A stretch of 64,000 nt of DNA, taken from assembly GCA_907163375.1 (NCBI GenBank), contig CAJQUW010012546.1, forward strand, positions 186,001 through 250,000. Direction: 5' to 3'. The number at the start of each line of letters is the position of its first letter. The first letter of the stretch is position 1. The DNA is from Prostheceraeus crozeri. Its lineage: Eukaryota; Platyhelminthes; Polycladida; Euryleptidae. A program made the position numbers and the translations under genes. Below are positions 11,501-22,270 of the stretch, piece after piece. Below the pieces are notes generated by a model. The model had not been told where the DNA came from. It saw only the letters and a program-made list of their open reading frames with translations, and made no database searches.

Positions 11501-12400
11501 TGAACTGCTGTAAAACAATAAATTTTGAATGCAGTTCTACAACTGTAATTTTGAGTCCAAAGAATGCGAGTACATCAATCAACGTCTATAGCCTCGTAGT
11601 CATTGTTGAAGGGAACGACATATCGAGTAGTGTATCATTGCAATAGAGCAATTACCAATCAGCTGGATAATAAATACAAATGTGTCACCTATATGCTCGA
11701 TAGTGCAATTTCGACAGATAAATGACGCCTTTCAAATTACGTGAAAATGTGTTTTTCCTACCTTCTATCGAGGAATGGTGTCAGACAGTTTCTTTCTCTG
11801 TTATTTCTATCCGTTTCTGAGATTAAAATTACAAATGTTACCAACCATTACAAAGTTAATCTCTCAAAGCAGAATTCCGAAGTTTTGACAACTGAATCCA
11901 AGCGTGAATAAGTAATCTTATTACTAATCGATGTTTTGCAATTACAAGGAAAGATAATGAAACATAATAAGTAATTCAATCATCCGAATGTGTTTCTGTC
12001 TTCTGCAATGGCGATATATTCGATCAAATTAGTGAATGAAGCAATTGAGATGTAGACTGTGACAATGACTGTCTCATGGATTTCTGTATGGCATTTTATC
12101 GTGATGAGACACTGCCGCTATCTTCAATATGCTAGAAGGCCGATTATTGAACCAAGTAATTCATGTAATTGTATTAAAATTCCTTTTTAAGCTATTGGGC
12201 CTAATCCTTTGTTGACGTCATTATTCTATGGAGATAATTGACTTCTCGTATGAAAAAAAGTCTTTAAAACATTCAAGTGATAACAAGGAATGTATTTAAG
12301 TGAGGATTCGATTCATAAAACAACAGCAAAATTGGCAGAGAGTATAAAAATTCTTCAAAATTTCAGAAAGTATGTACGAATGATTCCCAACAGTTTGCAT
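11501..12400. other. no recognisable gene
   Basis: AT-rich sequence with no supported gene or structure. The last 8 bp (GTTTGCAT, 12393-12400) are the left target duplication of the next element. Confidence 0.4.
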
Positions 12401-12876
12401 CAGTCTTCCCAGTCAGGCGCGAAAATATTTGAATGAAATGCGCGAATTTTGGGACAAGCAGATTATCAGATTTCAGTAAAAACTCTCAGATTTATTAACA
12501 TGCAAGTTTGCTGTACTTGTCCTAGGCACACAATTTATTGAAAATGCATGTTTATTACTTTCGAAGTTGCTACTCTGCATTTTTCCTTATGTGCGGGAAG
12601 CCGTCCTTTCTGAAATACGAGAATGGGTTTGGTATTCACTTCAAATTGACGAGGCGAACAAGGGTGCTAAGTACCTTGGAATTGTCGCTCGGTACCTACC
12701 AAAGAATTCCTTTTCTGCAAAAGTAGTCTGCATTGATCTACCAGTGTTGTCCTCGACAACTTCAAAGCAAATGGCTGCAAGTGTCATAAAGGCGTTAGAT
12801 GAATGTCGTCTTGAGAAGAAGAACTGTCTGGCAATCATGAGTGACATCTGCAATGCAATGAGGGGAACCAAGAGTG

Positions 12877-13190
12877 GGCACTACTGCAGTTTAGTGCACC
12901 CTCTTTTACCCCTACTGCAGTTTAGTGCACCCTAAAATGCATGTGAGAACAACATGATTTAATCAACAGAATGAATGCCGTTCGTTCTTCCCTATAGTTA
13001 TAAATGAGTGTCTTTGTGTCTTCGTGTGTCTTCGTCTTCGTCTTCGCACATTACACCGAGCGCGCGCTTCGGTGTAATGTGCGTAGTCATCGTTTGCGGG
13101 AGAATGCGCCGTTGTTTTAGGGTGCACTAAACTACAGTAGGCGCGTTTCCGTCTCTTTCATAGAGGGTGCACTAAACTGCAGTAGTGCCA
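12877..13190. mobile_element. MITE nested in the hAT transposase
   Basis: The perfect 27-bp TIR begins GGCACTACTGCAGTTTAGTG at 12877 and ends at 13189. It is flanked by the direct repeat CAAGAGTGG (12869-12877 and 13191-13199; 8 or 9 bp depending on where the element is cut). Removing the insert and one repeat restores the hAT reading frame across the junction. Each end carries a second inner copy of the terminal motif (CTACTGCAGTTTAGTGCACC at 12912 and its inverse near 13118-13140), so the termini are doubled. Superfamily not assigned. Confidence 0.88.
13045..13083. repeat. perfect 15-bp hairpin inside the nested MITE
   Basis: CGCACATTACACCGA (13045-13059) is exactly complementary to 13069-13083, with a 9-base GCGCGCGCT loop. 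A short TCTTCG/TCGTCT repeat precedes it. It may simply be the core of the MITE. Confidence 0.8.
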
Positions 13191-15157
13191 CAAGAGTGGA
13201 ACTGTTGCACGTTTGAAGAACGAGGAACGCTGGTGAAAGATGTCTATTGTTATTTAAAGTTCTCACAAGTTGAACGAAGCCACTTTGACCACCTTATCGA
13301 CAGTTTCACGGAAATAAAGAAAGTTGTCTTCCTACGCCCAGTTGATACTCGGTAGTTGCAAATTGTTTCCGTCGTGGAGCGGGTGCTACATTTATATGAA
13401 CCGCTGGTTGAGTTCTTCTCAAAACAGACCCGAAGAGGCACAAGTTCTAGCTTCACATCTATCCAGGAAACACTGAAAGATCCAAAGGTGAAGTTTTTTC
13501 TTCTCTTTCTCGCAGAGGTTTTGAAGCCATTGGAAGAATTTGAATTACTATTCCAAAGCGAAGGCACCCAAATTCACATTCTTCAGTCGTATGGTTGCAC
13601 TGATGAAGCGCTGGCTCCTCCGCTTCATCAGACCAAGCAAGCTCACTGACAAAATTTGGAAGCTTGATTTGGCAGACGCTTCTGTATGGCTTCCACCTTA
13701 TGAAATGTCAGTCGGAGAGCCTGCAGAGCGTTTGTTTGCGGATCTTTCAATAAGTGATCAGCAGGCGTGTCTCTCATCAATGAAATCCTTGTTCAAAGCA
13801 GGAACACAGAAGCTGAAGGACTATCTGCCGTTTGGCAATAGCTTCTTGGTTGCTTGTCAGATGTCTGATCCGAAGTACCAAAAGCATCCCAACTTCGTGA
13901 AATGGGTCGGAAATTTGGCGCGTTGTCTACCCAATGTGTTTGCTGACACAGAGATTGGCAGCTTGGAAGTCGAGGCTCGCCTGCACCAGACTGAATTTAA
14001 AATCACTTCTATTGATGACGGCGACGTACTTGACTTGTGGAAGAAAGTTTCATACGATAACAAGAGGTCTCTCCTGACTCGACTCGTCCGTGCGCTCCTT
14101 CTCCTGCCTCACAGCAATGCCGAGGTCGAGCGTGTGTTTAGTTCACTGAACGACACGGTGACAAAGAAGCGCTCACTACTCAAGCCAGCCACTGTCAAGG
14201 CATTGATTGTGTCGCGTTCCTGCATGGAATCAAGGAAGTGGACTCCAGCCTCACTTCCTGTGATTGCATCCTTGATTAGCATGTGCAATAGTGCCCACAC
14301 TTCCTATCGCCTAAGATTAAAAGATGAAGCAGCAGAAGAAGAAAGGAAGCGTGCGAAGGAATTGGAGGCATCCCTTATTGCCGAAGTCCAGATGGAAAAG
14401 AAGTGCAGCAAGCGGATTTCGAGTCTCGAGGAGGAGCTGCTGCAGAAGGAGAAAGAAATCGAAGCGAAGTTGAAAGAGAAGGAGGCAGCTCACCAGTTGT
14501 TGCTCAGCGCACAGAGAGCAACTGCCAGCCGTGACGAAAAGATTGAAGCTGTGCGGAAGGTACAGGGGCAGCTACAAAAGGAAAAAGAATCGGTTCGAGT
14601 AACTCAAAACGTTCTAAAACGAAAAGCCTGTGAAATGGAAATGATCGGCTTGTCCAAGATTCCGAAGAAGGACCGATGTATATTTAGATACTTCAGTGCT
14701 TTATTAGACAGCGTTGTGTTTCATGAATTTAAGCTTGCTGCTCACTAATAGTTGTTTTCCACTCGTATTTTCCATGGGTGTATGAGGTTCTGTTGTTTCT
14801 ACTGCTGCATTAGGTACAACTCGCCTAAGAAGACCCACAGGGCCATCCACGCGGTCCGTGGAGATTGCTGAAAAATATGTATCTGAATCGCACAAGTAAA
14901 ATCAAACCTCTCATTATGATGTCTGAGTATCAGTTTTGAATAGGTATTATTGATTAACTTAGCTGTTGTTTTTTACAATTTTTTTGCTAACAGGGTATGT
15001 GGCATGCTTCCTAGGAATAGTAGTGCACGGTGTGATCATGCTGAAGTAGTAGGTGTGGAGTTGACCCCACGATTGCTAGTCTCCTAAGTCATTTCAGTTA
15101 GGCGCGAAAATTTTCACCAGGCGCGAAAAATTGCGCCACTGCCGACTGGGAAGACTG

Positions 15158-16205
15158 GTTTGCATATCAATAGCCGTTTCGTCAGATAACAGGTTTGCAG
15201 AACCTCTCAGATACCACGTTGAGTTTCATGAAGCCTCAAGTTAGCAGTGCAGACTTTAGAGAATGTCGCACCCACGACAAAGTTCATTAAATAGGGATAT
15301 TTCAACTTGCTTAATTTGGATAACCGGTCCCCGAATCGCTAGAGAATCGCAGAAGAGACAATAAACGATAACTTAATATAATAACGCCTAATGATTTCAA
15401 ACAAACAGGATTAATGTAATGTACATGAATTACTTGGATCAAGAATCGACCTACCAACGTATTGAAGATGTCTTCAGTGTCTCTTCACGACATTGTTATA
15501 TTGATGCCCAGTTTTTATTTACTCACATGATTATCTGCAACGGAAAGTGTCTGGTGTTCAGAAAAGAGTCTCTAAAATTATTGGCAAAGATATATTTTCC
15601 AATCCTTGTTAGAAGTCGTTGACAAAATTTGGCTCTCCCTCGTTCGTAAAGCTGTTGACGATGTTAGTCACCCGCTCAGAGGATTGTTTCTTCCACGGGG
15701 CAGGTGCCTACGAAACACATGCTCACTTCGCCCACCGAAGAACTGACCGTTTAGTAATTTAGCCAACTCATTCACACGCTTCCTAGATAAATATTTGTGT
15801 GTATCTTTGATTTCTTGTGATGTTTTTCGTCTATATGTCGCGTAATTTAAAAATTGTCGAATTTCAATTGTGCCAATGTTGTACGTCCACAGAATCACTG
15901 CTGTTAGACAAATAAAAGCTATTATTATTGATAATAGTAGTGGCAGTAGTAGTATATAGAAAGCCATGCCTGCGACCTGCCGAAGATTTACAAATTTAGA
16001 CTATTTGAAATATCCTCACAAAAGTCACTCAGCACTCATGGACCATAGACGTCGCTATAATGGTGGCCTGCACATGAAGGCAATCGATTTCATAGAAATT
16101 TGTGTACATGATGAGTGTTGAATTCCCAACAAAACACAAGCGTCATTCATTCAGTTTAGTGGTCAAAGGTGAATTGTTTGACAAGCATAGAATAGTGAAG
16201 TGCTA
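15158..16205. other. no recognisable gene
   Basis: Starts with the right 8-bp duplication of the hAT. A possible open frame at 15419-15622 has no recognisable domain. A short ATTATTATTGATAATAGTAG tract lies near 15923. Nothing else was identified. Confidence 0.35.
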
Positions 16206-17989
16206 ATGGGTCGAACCTGCGCCGTCATTGGATGCCGAACAGGTTATAAGTCGGAGTAGAAAGAAGACCATGTAACAATACATGTATTTCCGCATGAATA
16301 TGAAGAATTATTGAATTATTGAATTACGATGTATTTCGAGAGAGGACTTCAAACCATCAAAGTCTTCGGGTGTTTGCTCAAAGCATTTCAAAGCTGATGA
16401 TTTTATCTTAACATCGAAGGACACAAATGTGAGAAGATAACGGGACTTACAAATGCTGCAGAAACGTTATCTGAAAAGCGACGCGATTCCATCGGTTTTT
16501 TCTCATGTGAATGGTCATTTCCCTACTCCACTTTCTGTTGGCAGAACGCTGAGCGTAACATCTGAAAGCCGGTTTGAAAACAAGCTCTTGCCCTGAATGC
16601 TCAAATTTCTGATTTTGTTGAACAAGACAAACTGCAAAACTTCGCGGATTTACGATCGCGTGTGACAATCATGTCCAATTCATTCTTCTCGATTTCGATT
16701 CAAAAGGTACGTGTTGTATTGCTTCATCATTAGCCATCGATAATAATTTGATTATAACAATCATTTCTGGTGAAATCGGGGTACCTTCGCGTGCACATCA
16801 GCATTTGGTCGACGGTGACAACAAAATCTCATCCTTTTCACAGTTTATTAATTTATTGCCATTTATAAAATCTTTATCAGAAAGAAATGTATTCGATACT
16901 TCATTCTCTGCTGAAGTATTGCGTGTGACAGAGTTTCTTTTAGAGTATGCCCAAGTATATTGTCAGGATATATCTAAAGTGAGTCACTTTCAATTTTTGT
17001 GCGACCAATTAAGACTACTCACTCGTAATAGCAATTTCGCAATGAAATATTCATCAAATTTGGTATGCGTCTTATCTGTTGTATTTTACGAGTCCATCTG
17101 CTTACCGAGTACTTGGATCATCCATTATTTTGTTTTTCCAACTACGCGTCACTTGCAGACAATAACCCAACCCATGTCCCAATGCGATATCAGAAAGTAT
17201 ATATCCATGCATATCTCGTCTTCCAATCAATTTCAGATATACGTTGTGCTCATTATAAACGAAATCTACATTGCACAAAAACTAGAATTGACAGGTGGCA
17301 AAATTTTTGGTTTACCTCCGACTGCGAGGCAAATTTAGAGCAATCTGAAAGACTTTTCCACTTGTGAAGTTGGCAGACCGATAAAATTAGCTCCTCAATT
17401 AAACAATAATATCTTCTCACCATCATCAATACAACGAAGCTCCACAAAGTTAGCCTCAGCAACATTTAATGAAAAATCAATCCAAGCATTAAGACATTAT
17501 GCGCCACATAATAGAGAGGCAATTATACCGCTGAAGTCATTGAGAGAATCTTATCTATGTGGAAAGTTCTAAACGTGAGGTCACCAAATATTGGTCATGC
17601 AAAACGTGATAAGTTAAGGGACCCGTTAACTTGCAGGGAGTGTTAAGGGAGCTTAAGGGGGAGCGTTTTTTATGAACTTGCAGAACTTTCCCCAATGCAG
17701 ACATTCTCTTTCAAAGGAAACATTTGATGCTATCGTTTTACCATTGAAGTCAATTTGTGAATTGAGCAGACTTCTCCTGGCATATTGTCAATTTAATTAT
17801 GTTTTGTTGGGGCATATCACGTCCGATAATCCGGAAAAACGCTTTGGCTGGATACGCCAACTCTCTGGTTCTAGTCATTACATATCTATACAACAGCTTT
17901 TAGAAAATGAAAAGAAAATTAAATGTTATTCGCTGAAGAAGAATATATTCTCATATCAGATCGATTGGGTCAAAGAGTGGGTGAAATGA
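16206..17989 (+). pseudogene. degenerate P-element-like transposase with THAP domain
   Basis: Three pieces in the right order spell a P-element/THAP transposase. From 16206: MGRTCAVIGCRTGYKSE, then after stops and a shift VCSKHFKADDF and KSDAIPSVF. This is a C2CH THAP zinc finger (C-x4-C ... C-x2-H) with its AVPxxF-like end. From 16748-17338: a helical region, then VVLIINEIYIAQKLELTGGK, matching the part of the RNase-H-like core that normally reads (I/L)DE(I/V)Y, with Asp replaced by Asn. From 17672-17989: YVLLGHITSDNPEKRFGWIR followed by QLSGSSHYISIQQLLE, the conserved C-terminal signature. Several stops and shifts make it dead. I could not find its TIRs. Confidence 0.82.
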
Positions 17990-19991
17990 GATTCTGCAGA
18001 AGATAAGTTGTAAAATCCTAATTTCTTAGTATTGCTTCAGCCGCATGTACAGCATTTGTAATCGATAATCCGTGAGTGTAATGCATATCATATAAGTTGA
18101 TTGTAAATAATTGAGACACACGATATTAAACAGTGATCAGAAAGTATAATATGTCAATCGAAGGTTAACCCTCATGTTGTACACTTAATTGGGCTATTAG
18201 CCTTCATGTCCAGGCCACCAATATCTAGGAGTCCATGCATGGACTTATATGGGAAAGGTCTGGACCGGAAACTCTACATAGATATCTTCAAAGACATATA
18301 TTGACATACGCGAAGAATTTAAGAGCTGTAGGCGTTAGTGTGAAGTGTGACCGATCTCGTTTGATCAGCTGCACGAATATTCTCCAACGTGTTATTCGCG
18401 ACGATTGTTAAAGAGACAATAATGACCTAGTAAAGGTTCAACAACGTTCTCGATGAAGAAAAAGGGTTGGGAATCGTGGGACAATGATGGACGAGACAAA
18501 GCAATCGCACATTTAGCGCGCTGGAAAGCAGTCGGCCTCCAGCTGAACCTGGGAAATGACTGTCTGAATTAAATACATCCCGGATAGCATGCTTTTTCTT
18601 GATCTCCGCAAAATTCCTAGGATTGTCCAGAAAGCATGATTCCGATTCAAGCATGACCAAACTATAAGTCAAGTCCATCAAGTCTTCGTTAGCAGTGTTA
18701 GGAAGTTTGATATCAATTGATTCGATAGAATAACCGCACCCTCAAGACGGCAAAGTTAGCTGATAGAATGGCGAGTCCTGAGAACCTAATATCAATGCTA
18801 TATATGCCATTATAATATATATATATATATAAATTACAGCATATATATCATAAATTATATGCCATATAATGATTTTTTATCTCACCAATTAGTAATCAAC
18901 TTTCATTCGTGAACAGGCAAAGCAATCGCCGTTTAGTTTTAATCGGTCGAAAGGAGCGTGTGTGAAAGAAGCCAAGGTTAATGTGTGTGTCATCTAAACT
19001 AAATGTAAAGAAAACTTTCAAGTTTTCGAAATATGCTTATCTTCACTTCATCAAGAATGGGAATAGTGTAAAACTGATCTGCGTCAAATACTTCTCCAAA
19101 AAATTCTGCAATTTTTATTATCCAATTTTTATTGGAGACCTGAGTTGTATTAAACCATCAGCAAATATATTTTCTGTATATTTTTTGAAGCAAAAACATT
19201 CAAATTTAGGAAAATAGTGACCATCCTTTTCAAATACTCAATTTTTGAAAAGTATTTGACATTGATAACTTTCGCTATTTCCATCAATGATAAAGTGAAC
19301 ATTAACTTACTGTAATTTTTTTCATTATTTTATAAAAATTTCATATGACTGATGCATCACTACACCAGCAACCTGATTTACCTTATTCTACACCAGCAAT
19401 CACACCCACTCAATCGATTATTACTTGCCGGCAGCTGCTTTGAGTGTTCGCGAATGAAAGTTGTTAGTAATAATTATAAACCGGTACACGCACTGACATT
19501 CACATCTCAGGCTACCAGATGTTGACTATCCTTATTCTGGCTCTATTGGTGGTGCGGATTGTTTTTGAGGTCAGGGTTGCAAAAGAATAAATACTGAACG
19601 TCAAGATATCAAATGCTGACTCTGTCAGATCCAACTAACGTGCGTGCATAATAATAAATCACATAAAAGAAAAAGTTACAAGAAAGAAGCAACGTGACAT
19701 CGGACAGCGTAGCGATGAATGTTGGGAGCCACTATCTGAACCCGGCATTTGTAAGTCGAATCTTCGTTAAGATGAAACTGTTCTGTCTCAGGATCAATTT
19801 ACAAAGTGATACACAGTACTTATTGGTATGGAGCAACCTTCGTGGCTCAAGAAAATGCTGAGGATGCTCCTTATCTTAAGTCAAAAAGATTTAAGCCAAT
19901 CATCAAACGCCTGTAATTAAGATGGATGAAATTGTTTCAAGGACAGCTTGAAGATCCACATATAATGCGGTGTGCACGATCTTGTATATTT
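17990..19991. other. no recognisable gene; (AT)n tract
   Basis: About 2 kb without a supported gene. A dinucleotide (AT)n run and related ATATAT-rich sequence occupy roughly 18810-18870. A short plus-strand stretch ending in a GTAAGT donor-like site near 19751 is open but matches nothing I know. Confidence 0.35.
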
Positions 19992-20223
19992 TCAATTAAT
20001 TCGCTGTTTGCAACGTTTGCTCCAACGAACATGGGGCCGAATACTCCAAAATGCTGCGAATGCAGCTATTATAGATAATGACCAAATCATTCTCTGACAG
20101 AAAAGGTTTCTGTTTCCAAAGAGCAAAAAGTCGAGTGGAGGGTTTGGAAACATTTCTAACGTGTTCTTCCATGTTAAAGTTATAATCAAATGTGACGTCC
20201 AAAAATTTCAAATTTTCACTCAA
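19992..20223 (-). pseudogene. non-LTR retrotransposon RT fragment
   Basis: Minus-strand translation gives SENLKFLDVTFDYNFNMEEH, then RLFALWKQKPFLSENDLVII and YNSCIRSILEYSAPCS. This is the region just after the reverse-transcriptase catalytic core in Jockey/CR1-type LINEs, usually (L)GVxxDxxLxWxxHV followed by (V/I)Y.S.IRP.LEYA. Upstream and downstream parts are absent or unreadable, so it is a short dead fragment. It may be an internal relic of the host intron. Confidence 0.7.
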
Positions 20224-20738
20224 AGGTACACCAGGAGCAGTTCAATTCAGGAATTATTCAGTGATTGATAACACCAAGCATCAAGCTCAAATGTAACGAT
20301 TGAACCGGAAATGGAATTGATTTTGACACACGATGTTTGAAACGTTTGCAAATTATGTTTCAAGACTGCATATACATAATGCGAGTTTCATGTAACTTGT
20401 ACTTGATTGCATGGACAACCTTGAAGCACGTTCGAGTATAATTCAATCATGATATTATTTTTGATCCCTGTGATTCACCATACAGAAAATTATGCCACAA
20501 AAATTATCGAAAATCATCGGAATATTCCTAAATTTTCTCTGTTGATACTTGATAAGAAGATTTAAAGAAATATACAAAAAATTAATCAAATAAGTTTATT
20601 TATTAATCTCTCTTGAAAAGAGATATCATTCATTTTCTCTTGAAAAGAGAAAAGATTATCATTCTCATCCCCATTTTGCAAAATGTCTTTCATTGAGAAT
20701 TACGTTTACAGAAAATCATGATATTTTTGTCATTTCAG

Positions 20739-20976
20739 GCACGAATATGTGATTATCAAAGCCTGGCAGAAATGTTTCGAGTAATGAGTAATGAGTTCGG
20801 GTCTCACCACACATGGGAATCTCTAAAGAATCGTGTCAATCGTCAAATCATTCCGAATTTGTATAAATTGCTGAATGCGAAGGATTTGAAACACGTTTCT
20901 TCACTTTTGAGACTCGATTCATCGTCAAAATCTTCAGAATCTTCAAGTGACGAGGACTTATCCGACAAGGAAATAC
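20739..20976 (+). CDS. TERF2IP: candidate internal exon of RAP1/TERF2IP (Myb second half plus acidic linker)
   Basis: A TTTTTGTCATTTCAG acceptor ends at 20738, and the exon is open in phase 0 for 79 codons plus one base up to a GTGAGT donor at 20977. The encoded HHTWESLKNRVNRQIIPNL matches the last Myb helix of vertebrate RAP1, where the pattern is HSWQSLKDRYLKHL. The preceding LAEMFRVM aligns with its LWKAME. A Ser/Asp/Glu-rich linker follows (SSKSSESSSDEDLSDKE), as in RAP1. RAP1 is a shelterin component that binds TRF2 and chromatin at telomeres. The helix-1 part of Myb and the BRCT domain would lie in upstream exons that I could not find. The donor phase (1) fits the acceptor phase of the exon at 60020. 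If it were unspliced, the frame would stop at 21035. The identification is by motif comparison only. Confidence 0.6.
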
Positions 20977-21106
20977 GTGAGTACAAGCAGCTTCTACATG
21001 CATTGATGTCTGCAACATCTGCTTACTTAATATGAGTGGTTGAGTAGCATGAGATGATATCTCTATTGCATAAATTTTCCGGCGCCCTGCCTTGATGGTG
21101 CTGAAC

Positions 21107-21940
21107 CACAGTATTAAACTGCTCGTTCCTCCTAGTCGCCATTTCCCAGAAGAGCTGAGTCATATCTCGCATGCGATAATAAAATGGCACACACCACACA
21201 CGACCTACGGTCAAACAATAAGTCGTCACGGAATAAGGAATGACCCTAAGACACCAGCCAGTGGCGTGCGTGTCATACACGTCAAGTTCTTCGTTCGGTC
21301 ACACTTTGCTGTCAAGTTCTTCGTTCGGTCACACTTTGCTGTCACAGTACCATTCACTGATAAACCCTACGAAGAGATGGAGTGAACCATAGAAATTGAC
21401 AACAATGAAATCTCTAGAACGGAAATGTAGCTTCATGCAATATACAATAGTGGCGCAAGAATCGCACGCATTTTCACTTAGATACACTTGTTAACGGCTA
21501 TATCATTGGATCAGGAACAGTCACATGTGTAATTCTAAGCTTTTCATTGGTTCTTCATGCCCCAACTTAGTTCCCCCGGATGTGCCACTACCTTGAGTCA
21601 ACTTCCATTCTAGTCAGCTTCAGATAAACAATCTATTTCCTTGGAGTGAACTAAATTTCTCACGCCTGCCAACGTCTATACAAAGAATCTGACGAACCAA
21701 CATTAACGAGGAAACTTGTGCGCAATGATCTGAATTCTTCGAATCTGAAGGAATCGTGGCAATCGAAACATTTTGGAGGAATTCACAGCAATCCGCAAGC
21801 GACGCACGACTGATTTTCCTATCTCTACAAGGTATTAGCAATTCCTTTTTTGCCCACTTAATAAGTTCCAGCATGTGCCATCGTTTTGAATTAGTCTTCA
21901 CTTCTAGTAAACTGAAAGAGTTAAACAATCTAATTCTGTG
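21107..21940 (+). mobile_element. hAT-type MITE, CACAGAATTA family, copy 2
   Basis: The left end CACAGTATTAAACTG (21107) and right end CAATCTAATTCTGTG (21940) are inverted repeats of the family. The 8-bp flanks TGCTGAAC (21099-21106) and TACTGAAC (21941-21948) differ at one base. The right half has the family interior (GATCTGAATTCTTCGAATCT, ATCCGCAAGCGACGCACGAC). The left half is more diverged and contains a 30-bp tandem duplication. Confidence 0.75.
21281..21340. repeat. exact 30-bp tandem duplication
   Basis: The 30 bases from 21281 (GTCAAGTTCTTCGTTCGGTC...) are repeated exactly at 21311-21340. The duplication is recent and lies inside the MITE. Confidence 0.95.
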
Positions 21941-22270
21941 TACTGAACCGATCTCCGCAATCTCGACCTTATCGTCATATGAAGAGCACCAGCTTATATC
22001 TCCTTTTTGTTACATGCTCTAGTCCAGTTTCGAGATTAGGCAAGACAGAGGAATGTCTAGTTCTTCGGCCTGTTATGCCCTGTTATATTATACATATATT
22101 CTATATGCTGTTATATAATTTCCCTCGTCCTATATGACACTTTTGCCTAAAATGTCACATGAACCCGTCCTTTCTCTGTAAGCAGCAAATGCATAGAGGA
22201 AAATTCGGTATTATTGGAAATTCTCGCATCCACCGTTAATGTTTATCTGGTAATAGTGGTTTGGTATATG

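Larger units (their letters stand above)
12567..14748 (+). pseudogene. hAT transposase, broken by a MITE, a stop and a frameshift
   Basis: The coding sense is legible almost throughout. The first part (12567-12876) has SLQIDEANKGAKYLGIV, where the Asp fits the first catalytic acid, and MSDICNAMRGTKSG, the second-acid region. The MITE at 12877-13190 interrupts it there. The frame resumes with GTVARLKNEE and runs to an in-frame TAG at about 13352, where family members have the Trp of a TRWL motif. It continues as VVERVLHLYEPLVEFF until a frameshift near 13600. The last part (to 14748) carries the HATC domain LLLLPHSNAEVERVFSSLND and then about 110 residues of Glu/Lys-rich heptad-like helix, probably coiled coil. 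It is dead as it stands. Confidence 0.88.
12401..15157 (+). mobile_element. hAT transposon with perfect 8-bp TSD
   Basis: The TIR CAGTCTTCCCAGTC is present at 12401 and inverted at the right end (last base 15157), followed inward by GGCGCGAAAA-type subterminal repeats. The flanking 8-bp direct repeat GTTTGCAT (12393-12400 and 15158-15165) is exact, the hallmark of hAT insertion. The 2757 bp include a transposase gene broken by a nested MITE, a nonsense codon and a frameshift. This copy is structurally complete but cannot encode its own transposase. Confidence 0.95.

Noticed and set aside
18981-19217. Possible upstream RAP1 Myb exon (frame with HFIKNGNS)
   Set aside because: It lacks the acidic helix-1 pattern and a convincing donor in phase 0. 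The similarity is too weak.
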